64,000 nt of DNA from Dokdonella_A sp049583635 (GCA_049583635.1 JBAUWF010000042.1:68736-132735); one strand, 5' to 3'; positions 52,401 to 61,703 are shown, counted from the first letter of the stretch. Notes: generated from the letters alone by a model not told the origin. Numbers and translations: made by a program.

Positions 52401-53653
52401 GTGCGCCTGACGTTTCGGCAATGCCCGGTGTGGACGTGCGTGCGCAGCGGCACGGTGACGACATCGTCCTCGCCTTTTCCGGTGGCCTCGACACCAGCTT
52501 CTGCGTACCGTGGTTGCGCGAACGCGATTACGCAGTGCATACGGTGTTCGTCGACACCGGCGGGGTGGATGCCGGTGAGCGCCGCGAAATCGAAGCGCGC
52601 GCTCGCGAGCTCGGTGCCGCGACGCACTTGACGGTCGATGGCGGACCGGCGTTGTGGCACACCGTTGTACGGCCGTTGATCTGGGCCGGCGAGGGTTATC
52701 AGGGTCGCTATCCGCTGCTGGTGTCCGATCGCTACCTGATCGTTGAGCAAGCGTTGCGGCGCTGCAGCGAGTTGGGCACGCGCAACATCGCCCATGGCTG
52801 CACCGGCATGGGGAATGATCAGGTCCGGTTCGATCTGAGCGTCAAGTCTCTCGGCGACTATGCAATCGTGGCACCGATTCGCGAGATCCAGCGCGAACAC
52901 ACCGACGTGCGTGCCTACGAGGGCGCCTTCCTCAAAGAGCGCGGGTTCAGCACGCACAGCCGACAGCAGCGCTACACGATCAACGAGAACCTGCTCGGCG
53001 TAACCCTTTCCGGTGGCGAGATAGACCGTTGGCAGGCGCCCGCCGAGGATGCGCGGGCGTGGTGCGCGGCGCGCGATGCCTGGCCGGCCGCGCCACTTCG
53101 CATGCGCATCGCCTTCGAGCGCGGCGAAGCGGTTGCAATCGACGGCGAACGGGTGCCGGGCCATGCATTGCTCGCGAGGCTGAACCGCATGTTTGCGGCC
53201 TACGGTGTGGGTCGCGGACTTTACACCGGCGATACCACGATCGGACTCAAGGGCCGCATCGTATTCGAGGCGCCCGGACTGGTGGCGTTGCTGACCGCGC
53301 ATCGCGCACTGGAAGAGGCAGTCTTGAGCAAGCTGCAGAACCGCTGCAAACCGGCGCTCGCGAAGCAATGGGTCGAGTTGGTTTACGAGGGTTTTTTTCA
53401 CGATCCCCTGAAAACGGATATCGAAGCATTCCTCGCGTCCAGCCAGCGCTGCGTCAACGGCGAAGTGACGTTGGAAACCCATGGCGGAACGGTCGAGGCG
53501 GTGGCGCTGCACTCGCCGCACATCCTCGTGGCGAAGAATGCCACCTATGCGCAATCCGCCGACTGGGGCGTCGCCGAGGCCGAAGGATTCATCCGCCTGT
53601 ACGGCATGAGTTCCTCGTTGTGGTCGCGGATAAATCGGGATTGCGGCGCATGA
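52397..53653 (+). CDS. argG: Argininosuccinate synthase
   Basis: The 418-residue protein has the PP-loop ATP motif VLAFSGGLDTSFCVPWL, followed by HGCTGMGNDQVRFD, GDTTIGLKGRIVFEAPGLVAL and LGVTLSGGEIDRWQAP. It condenses citrulline with aspartate using ATP. It belongs to the branch seen in Xanthomonadales, which differs from the E. coli type. The start codon overlaps the argF' stop (ATGA) and its own stop overlaps the next gene the same way. GGAGGGA lies just before the ATG. Confidence 0.93.
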   Translation: MSAPDVSAMPGVDVRAQRHGDDIVLAFSGGLDTSFCVPWLRERDYAVHTVFVDTGGVDAGERREIEARARELGAATHLTVDGGPALWHTVVRPLIWAGEGYQGRYPLLVSDRYLIVEQALRRCSELGTRNIAHGCTGMGNDQVRFDLSVKSLGDYAIVAPIREIQREHTDVRAYEGAFLKERGFSTHSRQQRYTINENLLGVTLSGGEIDRWQAPAEDARAWCAARDAWPAAPLRMRIAFERGEAVAIDGERVPGHALLARLNRMFAAYGVGRGLYTGDTTIGLKGRIVFEAPGLVALLTAHRALEEAVLSKLQNRCKPALAKQWVELVYEGFFHDPLKTDIEAFLASSQRCVNGEVTLETHGGTVEAVALHSPHILVAKNATYAQSADWGVAEAEGFIRLYGMSSSLWSRINRDCGA

Positions 53654-54753
53654 GCACTCTGCTTGCCGCAACCCTGGAGCATTTGCGTGCGCTGGTCGCG
53701 ATCGATACACGCAATCCACCACGCGCGATCGACGGGGCGCTCCTGTTCGAGTGGTTGCGCGCACGGCTTCCCGGTTTCGCGTGCACCATGATCGATCACG
53801 GCGCCGGCGCCGTCAGCGTGCTGGCGGTGCGCGGTCGACCACGTCTGCTGTTCAACGTGCATCTCGATACCGTACCGGACGCCCCGGAATGGAGCGCCAG
53901 CCCATTCGAGCTGCGCCTCGACAGCGAACGCGCGACCGGCCTCGGTGCCTGCGACATCAAGGGCGCGGCAGCGGCGTTGCTTGCCGTTGCCAACACCACG
54001 CGTGGCGGATTGGCACTGCTGTTCTCGACCGACGAGGAAGCCAACGATGCGCGCTGCATTGGCGCTTTCCTGCGCGCGCCGCCGGCGTTGCCGGATCTGA
54101 GAGCCGTGATCGTTGCCGAACCAAGCGGTTGTCGGGCCGTCCTGGCGCATCGTGGCATCGGTTCGGTTCGCATGCGATTTCGCGGGCACGGCGGGCATGC
54201 ATCGGCCGATCTCGCGACCAGTGACAGCGCGCTGCATCAAGTCGTGCGCTGGGGCGCACGTGCGCTCGCACGCGTCGAGGGCGATGCGCATCAACGATTC
54301 GGCGGCTTGACGGGATTGCGTTTCAACATCGGCCGCATCGAGGGCGGCATCAAGTCGAATGTGATCGCTGCATCGGCCGAGTTGCGCTTCGGATTTCGGC
54401 CGTTGCCATCGATGGACGGCGATGCGCTGCTGGCCGCGTTCGCCGCTTGTGCCGAGCCGGCCGCCGACGCCTACGAGGAGACATTCCGTGGTCCGCCATT
54501 GCCGGCGGGAGGCGATGTCGAGGCGCGTCGTCTTGCAGCGCGCGACCTGGCCGATGAACTCGGTCTCGCGATCGGCAATGCCGTCGACTTCTGGACCGAA
54601 GCATCGTTGTTTTCGGCCGCCGGCCATAGCGCGCTCGTCTATGGGCCGGGAAATATCGCGCAGGCGCATAGCCCCGATGAATGGGTGGCGCTCGACCAGC
54701 TTGCGGCGTACGCCGCTTCAGTGCAGCGGATCGTCGATGATGGACTCGCATAA
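53650..54753 (+). CDS. M20-family deacetylase, probable N-acetylcitrulline deacetylase (ArgE-like)
   Basis: The 367-residue metallopeptidase-fold protein has LLFNVHLDTVP (first zinc His), GLGACDIKGAAAALL (bridging Asp), FSTDEEAND (catalytic Glu-Glu), and a dimerisation domain with FRGHGGHAS. In the AOTCase pathway an acetylcitrulline deacetylase is required between argF' and argG, and this gene sits in the same operon, so that role is the best reading. It could also deacetylate N-acetylornithine as classical ArgE does. Both ends overlap neighbours (4 bp with argG, 14 bp with the kinase gene). Confidence 0.88.
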   Translation: MSTLLAATLEHLRALVAIDTRNPPRAIDGALLFEWLRARLPGFACTMIDHGAGAVSVLAVRGRPRLLFNVHLDTVPDAPEWSASPFELRLDSERATGLGACDIKGAAAALLAVANTTRGGLALLFSTDEEANDARCIGAFLRAPPALPDLRAVIVAEPSGCRAVLAHRGIGSVRMRFRGHGGHASADLATSDSALHQVVRWGARALARVEGDAHQRFGGLTGLRFNIGRIEGGIKSNVIAASAELRFGFRPLPSMDGDALLAAFAACAEPAADAYEETFRGPPLPAGGDVEARRLAARDLADELGLAIGNAVDFWTEASLFSAAGHSALVYGPGNIAQAHSPDEWVALDQLAAYAASVQRIVDDGLA

Positions 54754-56110
54754 GCCGTTGCGTCAGACTATCGTGCGACTGCTGTCCGCGATGGCGAGCG
54801 CGAAGGAAATCCGCCAATACCTGACGCGGTACTCGCAACTGGATGCGCAACGGTTTGCGGTGGTCAAGGTCGGCGGCGCCGTCTTGCGCGACGACATTGA
54901 CACGCTGGCGTCGTCTCTGGCATTTCTGCAACAGGTCGGTCTCACCCCGATCGTGCTGCACGGCGCAGGTCCGCAGCTTGACGAAGCACTCGCGACTGCG
55001 GGAATTGCCAAGATCGTCCGCGATAATCTGCGGGTCACCGACACGCCAACCCTCGCCGTCGTGCGGCAAGTGTCGCAACAGCAGAATCTTCTGCTGGTGG
55101 GCGCGTTACGCCGGGTCGGGGCGCGCGCCAGCTCGATTACCTCGGGCGTTTTCGAATCGATGTTCCTCGATCGCCGCCGCTATGGACTGGTCGGCCGCGT
55201 CACACGGGTGAACGCGGCGCCGATCGAGGCCAGCGTGCAAGGTGGTTCGATTCCGGTGATCGCGAGTCTCGGCGAAACCGCGGACGGCCAGATACTGAAT
55301 GTCAACGCGGACTTTGCCGCCAACGAACTGGTGCGGGCGCTCAGACCCGACAAGATCGTGTTCCTTACGGCAACCGGCGGTCTGCTTGACGGGACCGGTC
55401 GCATTATCGATTCGATCAACCTGTCCACCGAATACGGGAACCTGCTGCGCGAGCCGTGGCTGCATTCGGGAATGCGTCTCAAGCTGGAACAGATCAAGCG
55501 ATTGCTGGATGACTTGCCGCCAAGTTCATCGGTGTCGATCACGCGTCCGGCCGAACTTGCCAACGAGCTGTTCACACATCGCGGATCGGGCACGCTGCTG
55601 CGACGCGGCGAACGGATCCACAGTCACAGAACATGGCAGACGATCGATCGGCCGAGCTTCGCGCGACTGGTCGAATCCGGATTCGGTCGCAGGCTGGTGG
55701 ACGATTATTTCGAGCGCGTCACACCCTTGCGCATCTATGTGAGCGACAACTATCGCGCCGCGCTGGTGCTGACCGGGGAAAGGTTCGCCGACGGAGCGTC
55801 GATACCGTATCTGGACAAGTTTGCGGTTGCCGACGACGCCCAGGGCGAGGGCCTCGGGCGCGCGGCCTGGCAGGTCATGCGGGCGGAGAATCCGCGTCTT
55901 TTCTGGCGTTCGCGCAACGCGAACCCTGCCAATACGTTTTATCTGGCGCAGGCCGACGGTTGCGTCAAGGGCGTCGAGTGGACCGCGTATTGGTATGGTC
56001 TCGAATCGTTTGCACTGATCGAATCCTGCACCCGCCTGTGTCGTTCGCGCGCGCCAACCCTGGCGGAAGCCGGCGCGAACACGTACGTTTCCGCAGTGAG
56101 CGCGGCGTGA
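54740..56110 (+). CDS. argB: Fused N-acetylglutamate kinase/N-acetylglutamate synthase
   Basis: The 456-residue protein has an amino-acid kinase domain in its first 290 residues (VVKVGGAVLRDDIDTL; IVLHGAGPQLDEAL; NVNADFAANELVRAL). A C-terminal GNAT domain follows (about 310-450; PYLDKFAVADDAQGEGLGRAAWQVM, NPANTFYLAQADG). In Xanthomonas this fusion both makes N-acetylglutamate from acetyl-CoA and phosphorylates it, the first two steps of arginine synthesis, and is related to vertebrate N-acetylglutamate synthase. ATG 54740 overlaps the preceding gene by 14 bp. Its stop overlaps the argC GTG start. Confidence 0.92.
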   Translation: MDSHKPLRQTIVRLLSAMASAKEIRQYLTRYSQLDAQRFAVVKVGGAVLRDDIDTLASSLAFLQQVGLTPIVLHGAGPQLDEALATAGIAKIVRDNLRVTDTPTLAVVRQVSQQQNLLLVGALRRVGARASSITSGVFESMFLDRRRYGLVGRVTRVNAAPIEASVQGGSIPVIASLGETADGQILNVNADFAANELVRALRPDKIVFLTATGGLLDGTGRIIDSINLSTEYGNLLREPWLHSGMRLKLEQIKRLLDDLPPSSSVSITRPAELANELFTHRGSGTLLRRGERIHSHRTWQTIDRPSFARLVESGFGRRLVDDYFERVTPLRIYVSDNYRAALVLTGERFADGASIPYLDKFAVADDAQGEGLGRAAWQVMRAENPRLFWRSRNANPANTFYLAQADGCVKGVEWTAYWYGLESFALIESCTRLCRSRAPTLAEAGANTYVSAVSAA

Positions 56111-57066
56111 AAAAGACAGTCGGCATCGTCGGTGCGCGCGGCTACAGCGGACGCGAGCTGGCCGGATTGATAACGGCGCACCGCTATCTGGAACTCACGT
56201 TCGTGACGTCGCGCGCGCACGCCGGATCGCCGACGATGGACTCCCGAACGCGGGCCGAGGACGCGCACTACGAGAATCTGGATGCGAACGATGTTGCCGC
56301 TCGCGGTGTCGATGCGGTCGTGTTGGCGCAGCCGAATGGCGCGTCGGCCGCGTACGTCGCGGCACTCGATCGGTCTGCGCCGGACACGGTGATGGTCGAT
56401 CTGTCCGCCGACCACCGTTTCGATGGCGACTGGTATTACGGATTACCGGAGCTCACGCGCAACGAATACGCCGGACAGCGCCGCATCAGCAATCCGGGCT
56501 GCTACGCCACGGCGATGCAGCTGGCTATCGTGCCACTGCGTGCCCGGCTCACGCAGCCGCCCGCATGCTTCGGCGTATCGGGCTATTCCGGCGCGGGCGC
56601 CACGTCCTGTGAACGCAATGATGCAGCGCTACTGGCGGATAATCTCATGCCGTACAACCTGACCGATCATCCGCATCAGCGCGAGGTGAGCGAACGGCTC
56701 GGCTTGGCGGTGGAATTCATGCCGCATGTGGCATCGTATTTTCGCGGCATCACCCTCACGGCGAACCTGCACATCGATGGTGCGGTGAACGAGGACGAGC
56801 TGCGTGCCTGCTATCGCGACCGTTATCACGGCGAGGCGCTGATCAGGGTCGATAACAGGATGCCGTGGATCAGCCGCGTTGCCCGACAGCACCACGCGCA
56901 GATCGGCGGTTTTGCGGTGGCGGAAGACGGCCGGCGCGTCGTGGTGGTCGCCGCACTCGACAATCTGCTCAAGGGCGCGGCGACACAGGCGTTGCAAAAC
57001 CTCAACATCGCGTTCGGGCTCCCGGAACTGGAGGGCATCCCGGTGCAGACGGAGCAACCGCAATGA
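56107..57066 (+). CDS. argC: N-acetyl-gamma-glutamyl-phosphate reductase
   Basis: The 319-residue NADPH enzyme has the Rossmann start KKTVGIVGARGYSGRELAGL and the catalytic cysteine in RISNPGCYATAMQLAI. Conserved histidine regions (EFMPHVASYFRGI) and the C-terminal DNLLKGAATQALQNLNIAFGLPE are present. It reduces acetylglutamyl phosphate to the semialdehyde. The start is a GTG that overlaps the fused kinase's TGA (GTGA), so translation is coupled. Its stop overlaps the argH ATG. Confidence 0.95.
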   Translation: MKKTVGIVGARGYSGRELAGLITAHRYLELTFVTSRAHAGSPTMDSRTRAEDAHYENLDANDVAARGVDAVVLAQPNGASAAYVAALDRSAPDTVMVDLSADHRFDGDWYYGLPELTRNEYAGQRRISNPGCYATAMQLAIVPLRARLTQPPACFGVSGYSGAGATSCERNDAALLADNLMPYNLTDHPHQREVSERLGLAVEFMPHVASYFRGITLTANLHIDGAVNEDELRACYRDRYHGEALIRVDNRMPWISRVARQHHAQIGGFAVAEDGRRVVVVAALDNLLKGAATQALQNLNIAFGLPELEGIPVQTEQPQ

Positions 57067-58388
57067 GCGATTTGATGTGGCACAAGGCCGGCGTCGGTGT
57101 CGATCAGCGCATCATGCGTTTTCTTGCAGGAGCCGATGTACTGCTGGATCGCGAACTGCTGCCGTTCGACATCGAGGCGAGCAAGGCGCATGTCGAGGGA
57201 CTCGCCCGCATCGGCATGTTGTTCGACGACGAAGCAGGCGCGCTGCTGCTCGAGCTGGACGCACTGGCCGACGATGCGCGCGCCGGACGATTCGTGCTGG
57301 ACGCGCGTTACGAGGATGGTCACTCGGCCATCGAGGCACGTCTGGTCGAACGCCTCGGCGACGTCGGCCGCAAGCTGCACACCGGACGCAGCCGCAACGA
57401 TCAGGTGCTGGTCGCGGGCCGACTCTGGCTCAAGGCGAAACTGGACGAATTGGCATCCGTGTGTCGCGGCATTGCCGAGGTAGCTCTGGATCGTGCCGGC
57501 GAAGCGGCATTGCCGCTGCCGGGCTACACGCATCTGCAACGTGCGGTGGTTTCGTCCAGCGCCATGTGGTTCGCGGGCTTCGCCGAGGGCTTCATCGACG
57601 ATGCGGTGCGCGCGAGACAGGCATTCGACTGGATCGATGCCAATCCGCTCGGTAGCGCGGCGGGTTATGGTGTCAACCTGCCGCTCGATCGAGATTTCAT
57701 CAGCGAGCGTCTGGGGTTCGCGCGTCTGCTGCTGGCACCGCCCTGTGCACAGCTTTCGCGTGGAAAGTTCGAAATTGCCGCACTCGACGCGCTCGGCGCG
57801 GCATTGCTCGATCTGCGCCGGATGGCTTGGGACCTGAGCCTGTTCACGACAGCCGAATTCGGCTTCGTCAGCGTGCCGGACGAATACACGACGGGTAGCT
57901 CGCTGATGCCGAACAAGCGCAACCCGGATGTGATCGAGTTGATGCGCGCTAGTTACGCGACTGTCGGCGCCGCGCGCAACGAGATTGAGCAGTTGTTGTC
58001 ATTGCCATCGGGTTATCAGCGTGATCTTCAGTTCAGCAAGGGTCCGCTCATGCGCGGCTTCGCGCACGGGCTTGACGCGCTTGCATTGCTGCCGGACTTG
58101 CTCTCACGCATGCGCTGGAACAGTGCGTCGATGCGCGCTGCGATCGAACCGGCGATGTATGCGACGGATGCCGCTATCGAACAGGCCACGCGCGGTGTGC
58201 CGTTCCGGGAAGCCTACCGGCGCGCCGCCGACATCGACACTGCGTCGATGCGACAGCGCACGCCTGAAGCCAGCCTCGCAGCGCGCGTGTCGCCCGGAGC
58301 GGCCGCTGATCCGCGCCTCGACTTGCTGCGCGGGAGACTGGCATCGATCCAGACCGCGGGTGTCGAACAACCGGCACGACATGAATGA
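57063..58388 (+). CDS. argH: Argininosuccinate lyase
   Basis: The 441-residue fumarase/aspartase-fold protein has the signature GSSLMPNKRNPDVIEL, plus TGRSRNDQV and PGYTHLQRA with the active-site residues. It splits argininosuccinate into arginine and fumarate, completing the pathway in this operon. The start overlaps the argC stop (ATGA). No argD (aminotransferase) is present in the operon, so it must be elsewhere. The operon ends here: the PIG-L gene follows after about 120 bp and has its own ribosome site. Confidence 0.95.
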   Translation: MSDLMWHKAGVGVDQRIMRFLAGADVLLDRELLPFDIEASKAHVEGLARIGMLFDDEAGALLLELDALADDARAGRFVLDARYEDGHSAIEARLVERLGDVGRKLHTGRSRNDQVLVAGRLWLKAKLDELASVCRGIAEVALDRAGEAALPLPGYTHLQRAVVSSSAMWFAGFAEGFIDDAVRARQAFDWIDANPLGSAAGYGVNLPLDRDFISERLGFARLLLAPPCAQLSRGKFEIAALDALGAALLDLRRMAWDLSLFTTAEFGFVSVPDEYTTGSSLMPNKRNPDVIELMRASYATVGAARNEIEQLLSLPSGYQRDLQFSKGPLMRGFAHGLDALALLPDLLSRMRWNSASMRAAIEPAMYATDAAIEQATRGVPFREAYRRAADIDTASMRQRTPEASLAARVSPGAAADPRLDLLRGRLASIQTAGVEQPARHE

Positions 58389-58507
58389 ACAGCGCGGCGA
58401 TTTTCGCGACTCCCGGAGGCCGTACTTTGTGCCAGTCGATTTTGCGTTAGGCTGGACAACTTCGGGGCATCGAGGCTCCGTTCGAGTCGTCAGGCAGGAA
58501 ACACCTC

Positions 58508-59593
58508 TTGGTCAGCAAGCAACTTCATTTCGGTACCGGGCATCGCATCCTGGTGTTTGCGCCGCATCCGGACGATGAAACCATCGCCGCCGGTGCCCTG
58601 ATCCAGTCCGCGATGAGTACTGGCGCAGCCGTGCGCGTGCTGTTCGCTACCGACGGCGACAACAATCCGTGGCCGCAGCGGTGGCTGGAGCGGCGCTGGC
58701 ACATCGGTGCGGTCGAACGCGCGCGCTGGGGTGAGCGAAGAAGGCGCGAGGCGCTCGCCGCTGCTTTGGTTCTCGGCATCAAGGCGACCTCGGTACGTTT
58801 CCTCGGCTGGCCGGATCAGGGGTTGACCGATTGTCTGATGCGCGATGCCGAGGCCGAAGAAGCCCTCGCCGCAGAGATCGCCAGGTTTGCCCCGACTCAT
58901 GTCGTTCTACCCACGCTGAGCGATCATCATCCCGATCACAGTGCGCTGCGGGTCATGATCGATCTGGCGTTGCTGCGTGGCAGCGCGACCAGCATGCGGT
59001 TGGGCTATGTATTGCACGGGCCGCCACTGGCCAGCGCGACGCATGTGTCAGCGTCCGACGCGGCGTCGAATACGCGTAAACACGCGGCGCTATTGACGTA
59101 CGAGACACAGATCAGCTTGAGCCGCAATCGCCTGTCGCGACTCGCCCATCGTGAGGAATCGTTTGACGCCGCCGAGCCGCGCCTGTCGCATTCCGCCACT
59201 TCGTCCGATCTGCTGCTGCGCCTGCCGCTACCGCCTTATCCGGCGAGATTTCAGCAGCACACGCTGCTGCTGGTACTCGCAGGTACGTCCACGATTCGAC
59301 GTCTGCGAATTCCCTTGAAGCCACTGGGCGCCCTGCGACGCGGCATCACTTTGAACGCAGGTGATGCGATCGGTGGGACGGTTTACATCCGCTGCAACGC
59401 CCAATGGCTTGAATTGAGCATGGCGGGCGCGGCGACCGGTTTGCTGCAAGGTTATGTGAAATTGGAACGTGCCCGGCCGCGTCTGGTGATATTCGACGCC
59501 GCCGGTTGGCGCAGTATCGACGAGTGTCTGGTGTCGGACCGCCAGTCGATGTTTGGGCGGGACGATCATTTGCCCGCACGCGTCTTGAGCTGA
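58508..59593 (+). CDS. PIG-L family deacetylase, TTG start
   Basis: The 361-residue protein has the zinc motif FAPHPDDETIAAGALIQ (H20, D22, D23) and the second HPDH (LPTLSDHHPDHSAL). An extended C-terminal region follows (about 205-361) that looks like a separate beta-rich domain. PIG-L enzymes remove acetyl groups from amino sugars or small molecules such as N-acetylglucosaminyl compounds. The only in-frame codon before the metal motif is a TTG at 58508, with AGGAAAC upstream; the first ATG comes after the motif and is too late. The substrate is unknown. Confidence 0.85.
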   Translation: MVSKQLHFGTGHRILVFAPHPDDETIAAGALIQSAMSTGAAVRVLFATDGDNNPWPQRWLERRWHIGAVERARWGERRRREALAAALVLGIKATSVRFLGWPDQGLTDCLMRDAEAEEALAAEIARFAPTHVVLPTLSDHHPDHSALRVMIDLALLRGSATSMRLGYVLHGPPLASATHVSASDAASNTRKHAALLTYETQISLSRNRLSRLAHREESFDAAEPRLSHSATSSDLLLRLPLPPYPARFQQHTLLLVLAGTSTIRRLRIPLKPLGALRRGITLNAGDAIGGTVYIRCNAQWLELSMAGAATGLLQGYVKLERARPRLVIFDAAGWRSIDECLVSDRQSMFGRDDHLPARVLS

Positions 59594-59702
59594 CTGCGTG
59601 AGCGCGGAGTTTTCCTGCAATGCCGGGCCACGCTGCTTGAGCCGCGCTACGTGTGCGCCGAACAGTCGCTTGTGCCGTGAACATTCGCCGGCACGATGAT
59701 GA

Positions 59703-59954
59703 TTATCCAGCGGGTTCAACCAGGGATGGCGCAGTATCCGGCATGCTCAATCCGACACTGTTGAGCATGCTCTGGACACGCTCGTCCACGTAGGCCATAT
59801 CGTCGGGTTCGGCTGCATCCCTTATCCAGACGGCCTCTCCGATAAACGCCGCCCAGAAATCCGTCTCATCCAGGTGATCCGCGATCATGTCGATGAGCTG
59901 CGACTCGAGACGACGCAGAAGACGTTCGGTGTCGGCGTGAGTCCTGGGGAGCAT
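59703..59954 (-). CDS. Small hypothetical protein
   Basis: The likely 83-residue product starts MLPRTHADTERLLRRLESQLIDMIADHLDETDFWAAFIGEAVW and is acidic and helical, with no signal peptide. The frame is open up to 60116, but residues before this ATG are arginine-rich and unlikely. The family is not recognised. It lies just left of the tRNA-Pro terminator, on the core-genome side of the island boundary. Confidence 0.55.
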   Translation of the reverse strand: MLPRTHADTERLLRRLESQLIDMIADHLDETDFWAAFIGEAVWIRDAAEPDDMAYVDERVQSMLNSVGLSMPDTAPSLVEPAG

Positions 59955-60100
59955 GGCGGATATCGGAAAGTGCGACCTGCAACTACGCCATATCGATCCG
60001 CAACGAACGATGAATGCCCGCGCGCGCACGATCAACGACCTCAGACGACGCCGAACTTGTTCGTTGCAGCAACATGGCGTGCTCCGGATGGCGGTCTCGC

Positions 60101-60127
60101 AAAAACGCCGGCGCATGGCCGGCGTTT
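60101..60127 (-). terminator. Terminator of the original tRNA-Pro gene, now separated from it
   Basis: AAACGCCGGC (60103-60112) pairs with GCCGGCGTTT (60118-60127) around a 5-base loop. On the minus strand it runs into TTTTT (60105-60101). It lies 10 bp beyond the left 40-bp repeat, exactly where the terminator of tRNA-Pro would be before the island inserted. Confidence 0.8.
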
Positions 60128-60136
60128 CATGGTGTG

Positions 60137-60176
60137 ATGGTCGGGGTGACAGGATTCGAACTTGCGACTTCTACCT
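60137..60176. repeat. Left attachment-site repeat (40-bp copy of tRNA-Pro 3' end)
   Basis: These 40 bp are identical to 63662-63701, the 3' part of the intact tRNA-Pro gene including the T-arm and CCA end. It marks the far end of a tRNA-targeted insertion of about 3.5 kb. The AbiTii stop codon (60175-60177) straddles its inner edge. Confidence 0.92.
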
Positions 60177-61074
60177 AGGAGCCAAGCGACGAAAGAGCCG
60201 GCAAGAACGGCGCCACCACTGGCCCAAGAACCTGCATGTGGTCTGCGAGACCGCTCATGAACGCTATATAGTGCGCCTTGAAGCCGCTCGTGCCTTTCGT
60301 GACCTTCATGCCCTCCACGCTCGCGGCCAAACGTTGCTTGACCTGTGCCGGGGCGGTAGCCTCTCGTATCGATGCCAACAGATCAAGGAATAGCTTGTCT
60401 CCGATGCCTTCGGAGTAGTTTGCGGCCTGCTCAAAGTCTGTGCTTCCACTGGCCAAGTTCTGCACGTTGCCCGTGATGTAAGTGTTGAAGATATGCTGAA
60501 CTCGATCCTGTGGCACCGGGTTTGAGTTTAAGGGCGCGTCACCCGCTGCTGGGTTGGCTGACTCAATCTCCAAAACGAAGTTGAGAACACGCGTTCGAGC
60601 TTCGTCAAGCGCGGCGACCAGCCCAATCGCGGGGATTACCTTCCATGCCTGTATACAGTTCATGTCCTGATAGATCCCTCGGCCGACGTGGGCTACAAGG
60701 TCTGGCGACCATGGTTCCGCAACCGTGGCTGAGCGATTCTTCTCCACGAGCGACGCCATGGCGGCCACTGCCATGTGGAGGTAAGCGTGTTGAAGGTTTT
60801 CCCTGAATTCCTCAGGAATGCACAACATCGGGATATCGGCATTGCGGAGGCCGGAGCCGAAGGCGCCGCTAAAGTGGCCCTTGGAATTGACTTCCAGAAT
60901 GCGGTATCCGGGAAGCGACCCCTTCGAAGGGTAGCCGGAGAGTTCATGGTCAATCCACTCCTTAAATGGCGCATTACCTAGCCGCGAGGCCAAGACCTTG
61001 CACTTTCTGAGGAGTGTTGGAAGGCTTACTGACGAGTCAATCGCCGCTTCTTGGATCTCGCGCAGTAGTGACAT
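60175..61074 (-). CDS. AbiTii domain protein (abortive-infection-like)
   Basis: The 299-residue protein opens MSLLREIQEAAIDSSVSLPTLLRKCKVLASRLGNAPFKEWIDHELSGYP, which I recognise as the AbiTii domain. A helical middle region follows, then a C-terminal hydrophobic stretch (QVLGPVVAPFLPALSSLG). AbiTii is named for an abortive phage infection setting; its mechanism is unknown. I chose the ATG at 61074 because the domain begins there; a weak AAGAGA precedes it and the frame stays open to 61131. Its stop codon (60175-60177) spans the attachment-repeat boundary. The 184 bp before its start and the neighbouring decayed gene hold no other intact gene. Confidence 0.82.
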   Translation of the reverse strand: MSLLREIQEAAIDSSVSLPTLLRKCKVLASRLGNAPFKEWIDHELSGYPSKGSLPGYRILEVNSKGHFSGAFGSGLRNADIPMLCIPEEFRENLQHAYLHMAVAAMASLVEKNRSATVAEPWSPDLVAHVGRGIYQDMNCIQAWKVIPAIGLVAALDEARTRVLNFVLEIESANPAAGDAPLNSNPVPQDRVQHIFNTYITGNVQNLASGSTDFEQAANYSEGIGDKLFLDLLASIREATAPAQVKQRLAASVEGMKVTKGTSGFKAHYIAFMSGLADHMQVLGPVVAPFLPALSSLGS

Positions 61075-61258
61075 GTGCGGTCTCTTGGCGCCTAACTGCA
61101 TGTGGACCCCTAATCCGGGGTGTTGCACCATCGTTTAGCAAGTCGTACGCGGGGTCAAGCGGGATTCCAGCAACCGATCAATGGATTGCCCTACTACATC
61201 GCTCGCCTGCGTACGCATGGCAAGCCCCGCCGTCCCGCGCGTTTGGTCGGTGGTTGAT

Positions 61259-61703
61259 TTATCCCTTCAATCGGTGCAGCGCCTCAAGCTGCTCGCACAG
61301 GTTGTCATCGCTATGCGATGCTGCGCGAGCGCACTCGGACGTTTCTCCTGGGCGCGGATGGTTTGGTCGTGTATCCACGAGCGCGCTTTCTCTGAGAGCG
61401 CGAAGTCGGCGGCGCGACTGAGCACGAGGAAACGTAGCACTTCGTACGTGCGCGTCATACCAATCGCCGTAACGCGGGTGCCAACGGAGGTTTTCACCAC
61501 GCACCATCGCGTCTTCCAGCTCCTGCGGCATGTACGCTTAGGCGAGATGCGCCGCGCAGAGGCAATCAGCAACTGCCGGCGTGCGTTCGACGAGGTCGGT
61601 GCGCTCGGCCACCGCACGGCTACGGCGCTCGGTTTGAGTTCAGACGCCATTGCCACGCATGCTCAGCGAGTTCCACGAGCGTCAGATCAATCGGCTTCTC
61701 CAT
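61259..61703 (-). pseudogene. Decayed gene of unknown function
   Basis: Reading the minus strand from ATG 61703 gives MEKPIDLTLVELAEHAWQWR and onward for 27 codons before a stop. A shift of one base continues as RAVAERTDLVERTPAVADCL until an in-frame TAA at 61538-61540. After that, MPQELEDAMVRGENLRWHPRYGDWYDAHVRS runs to 61259. Each stretch has protein-like composition and the joins suggest one frameshift and one nonsense change in an older gene. I do not recognise the family. It could also be two short genes. Confidence 0.45.

Noticed and set aside
52205..53764. 519-codon minus-strand frame opposite argG
   Set aside because: Shadow frame; argG motifs are intact on the plus strand.
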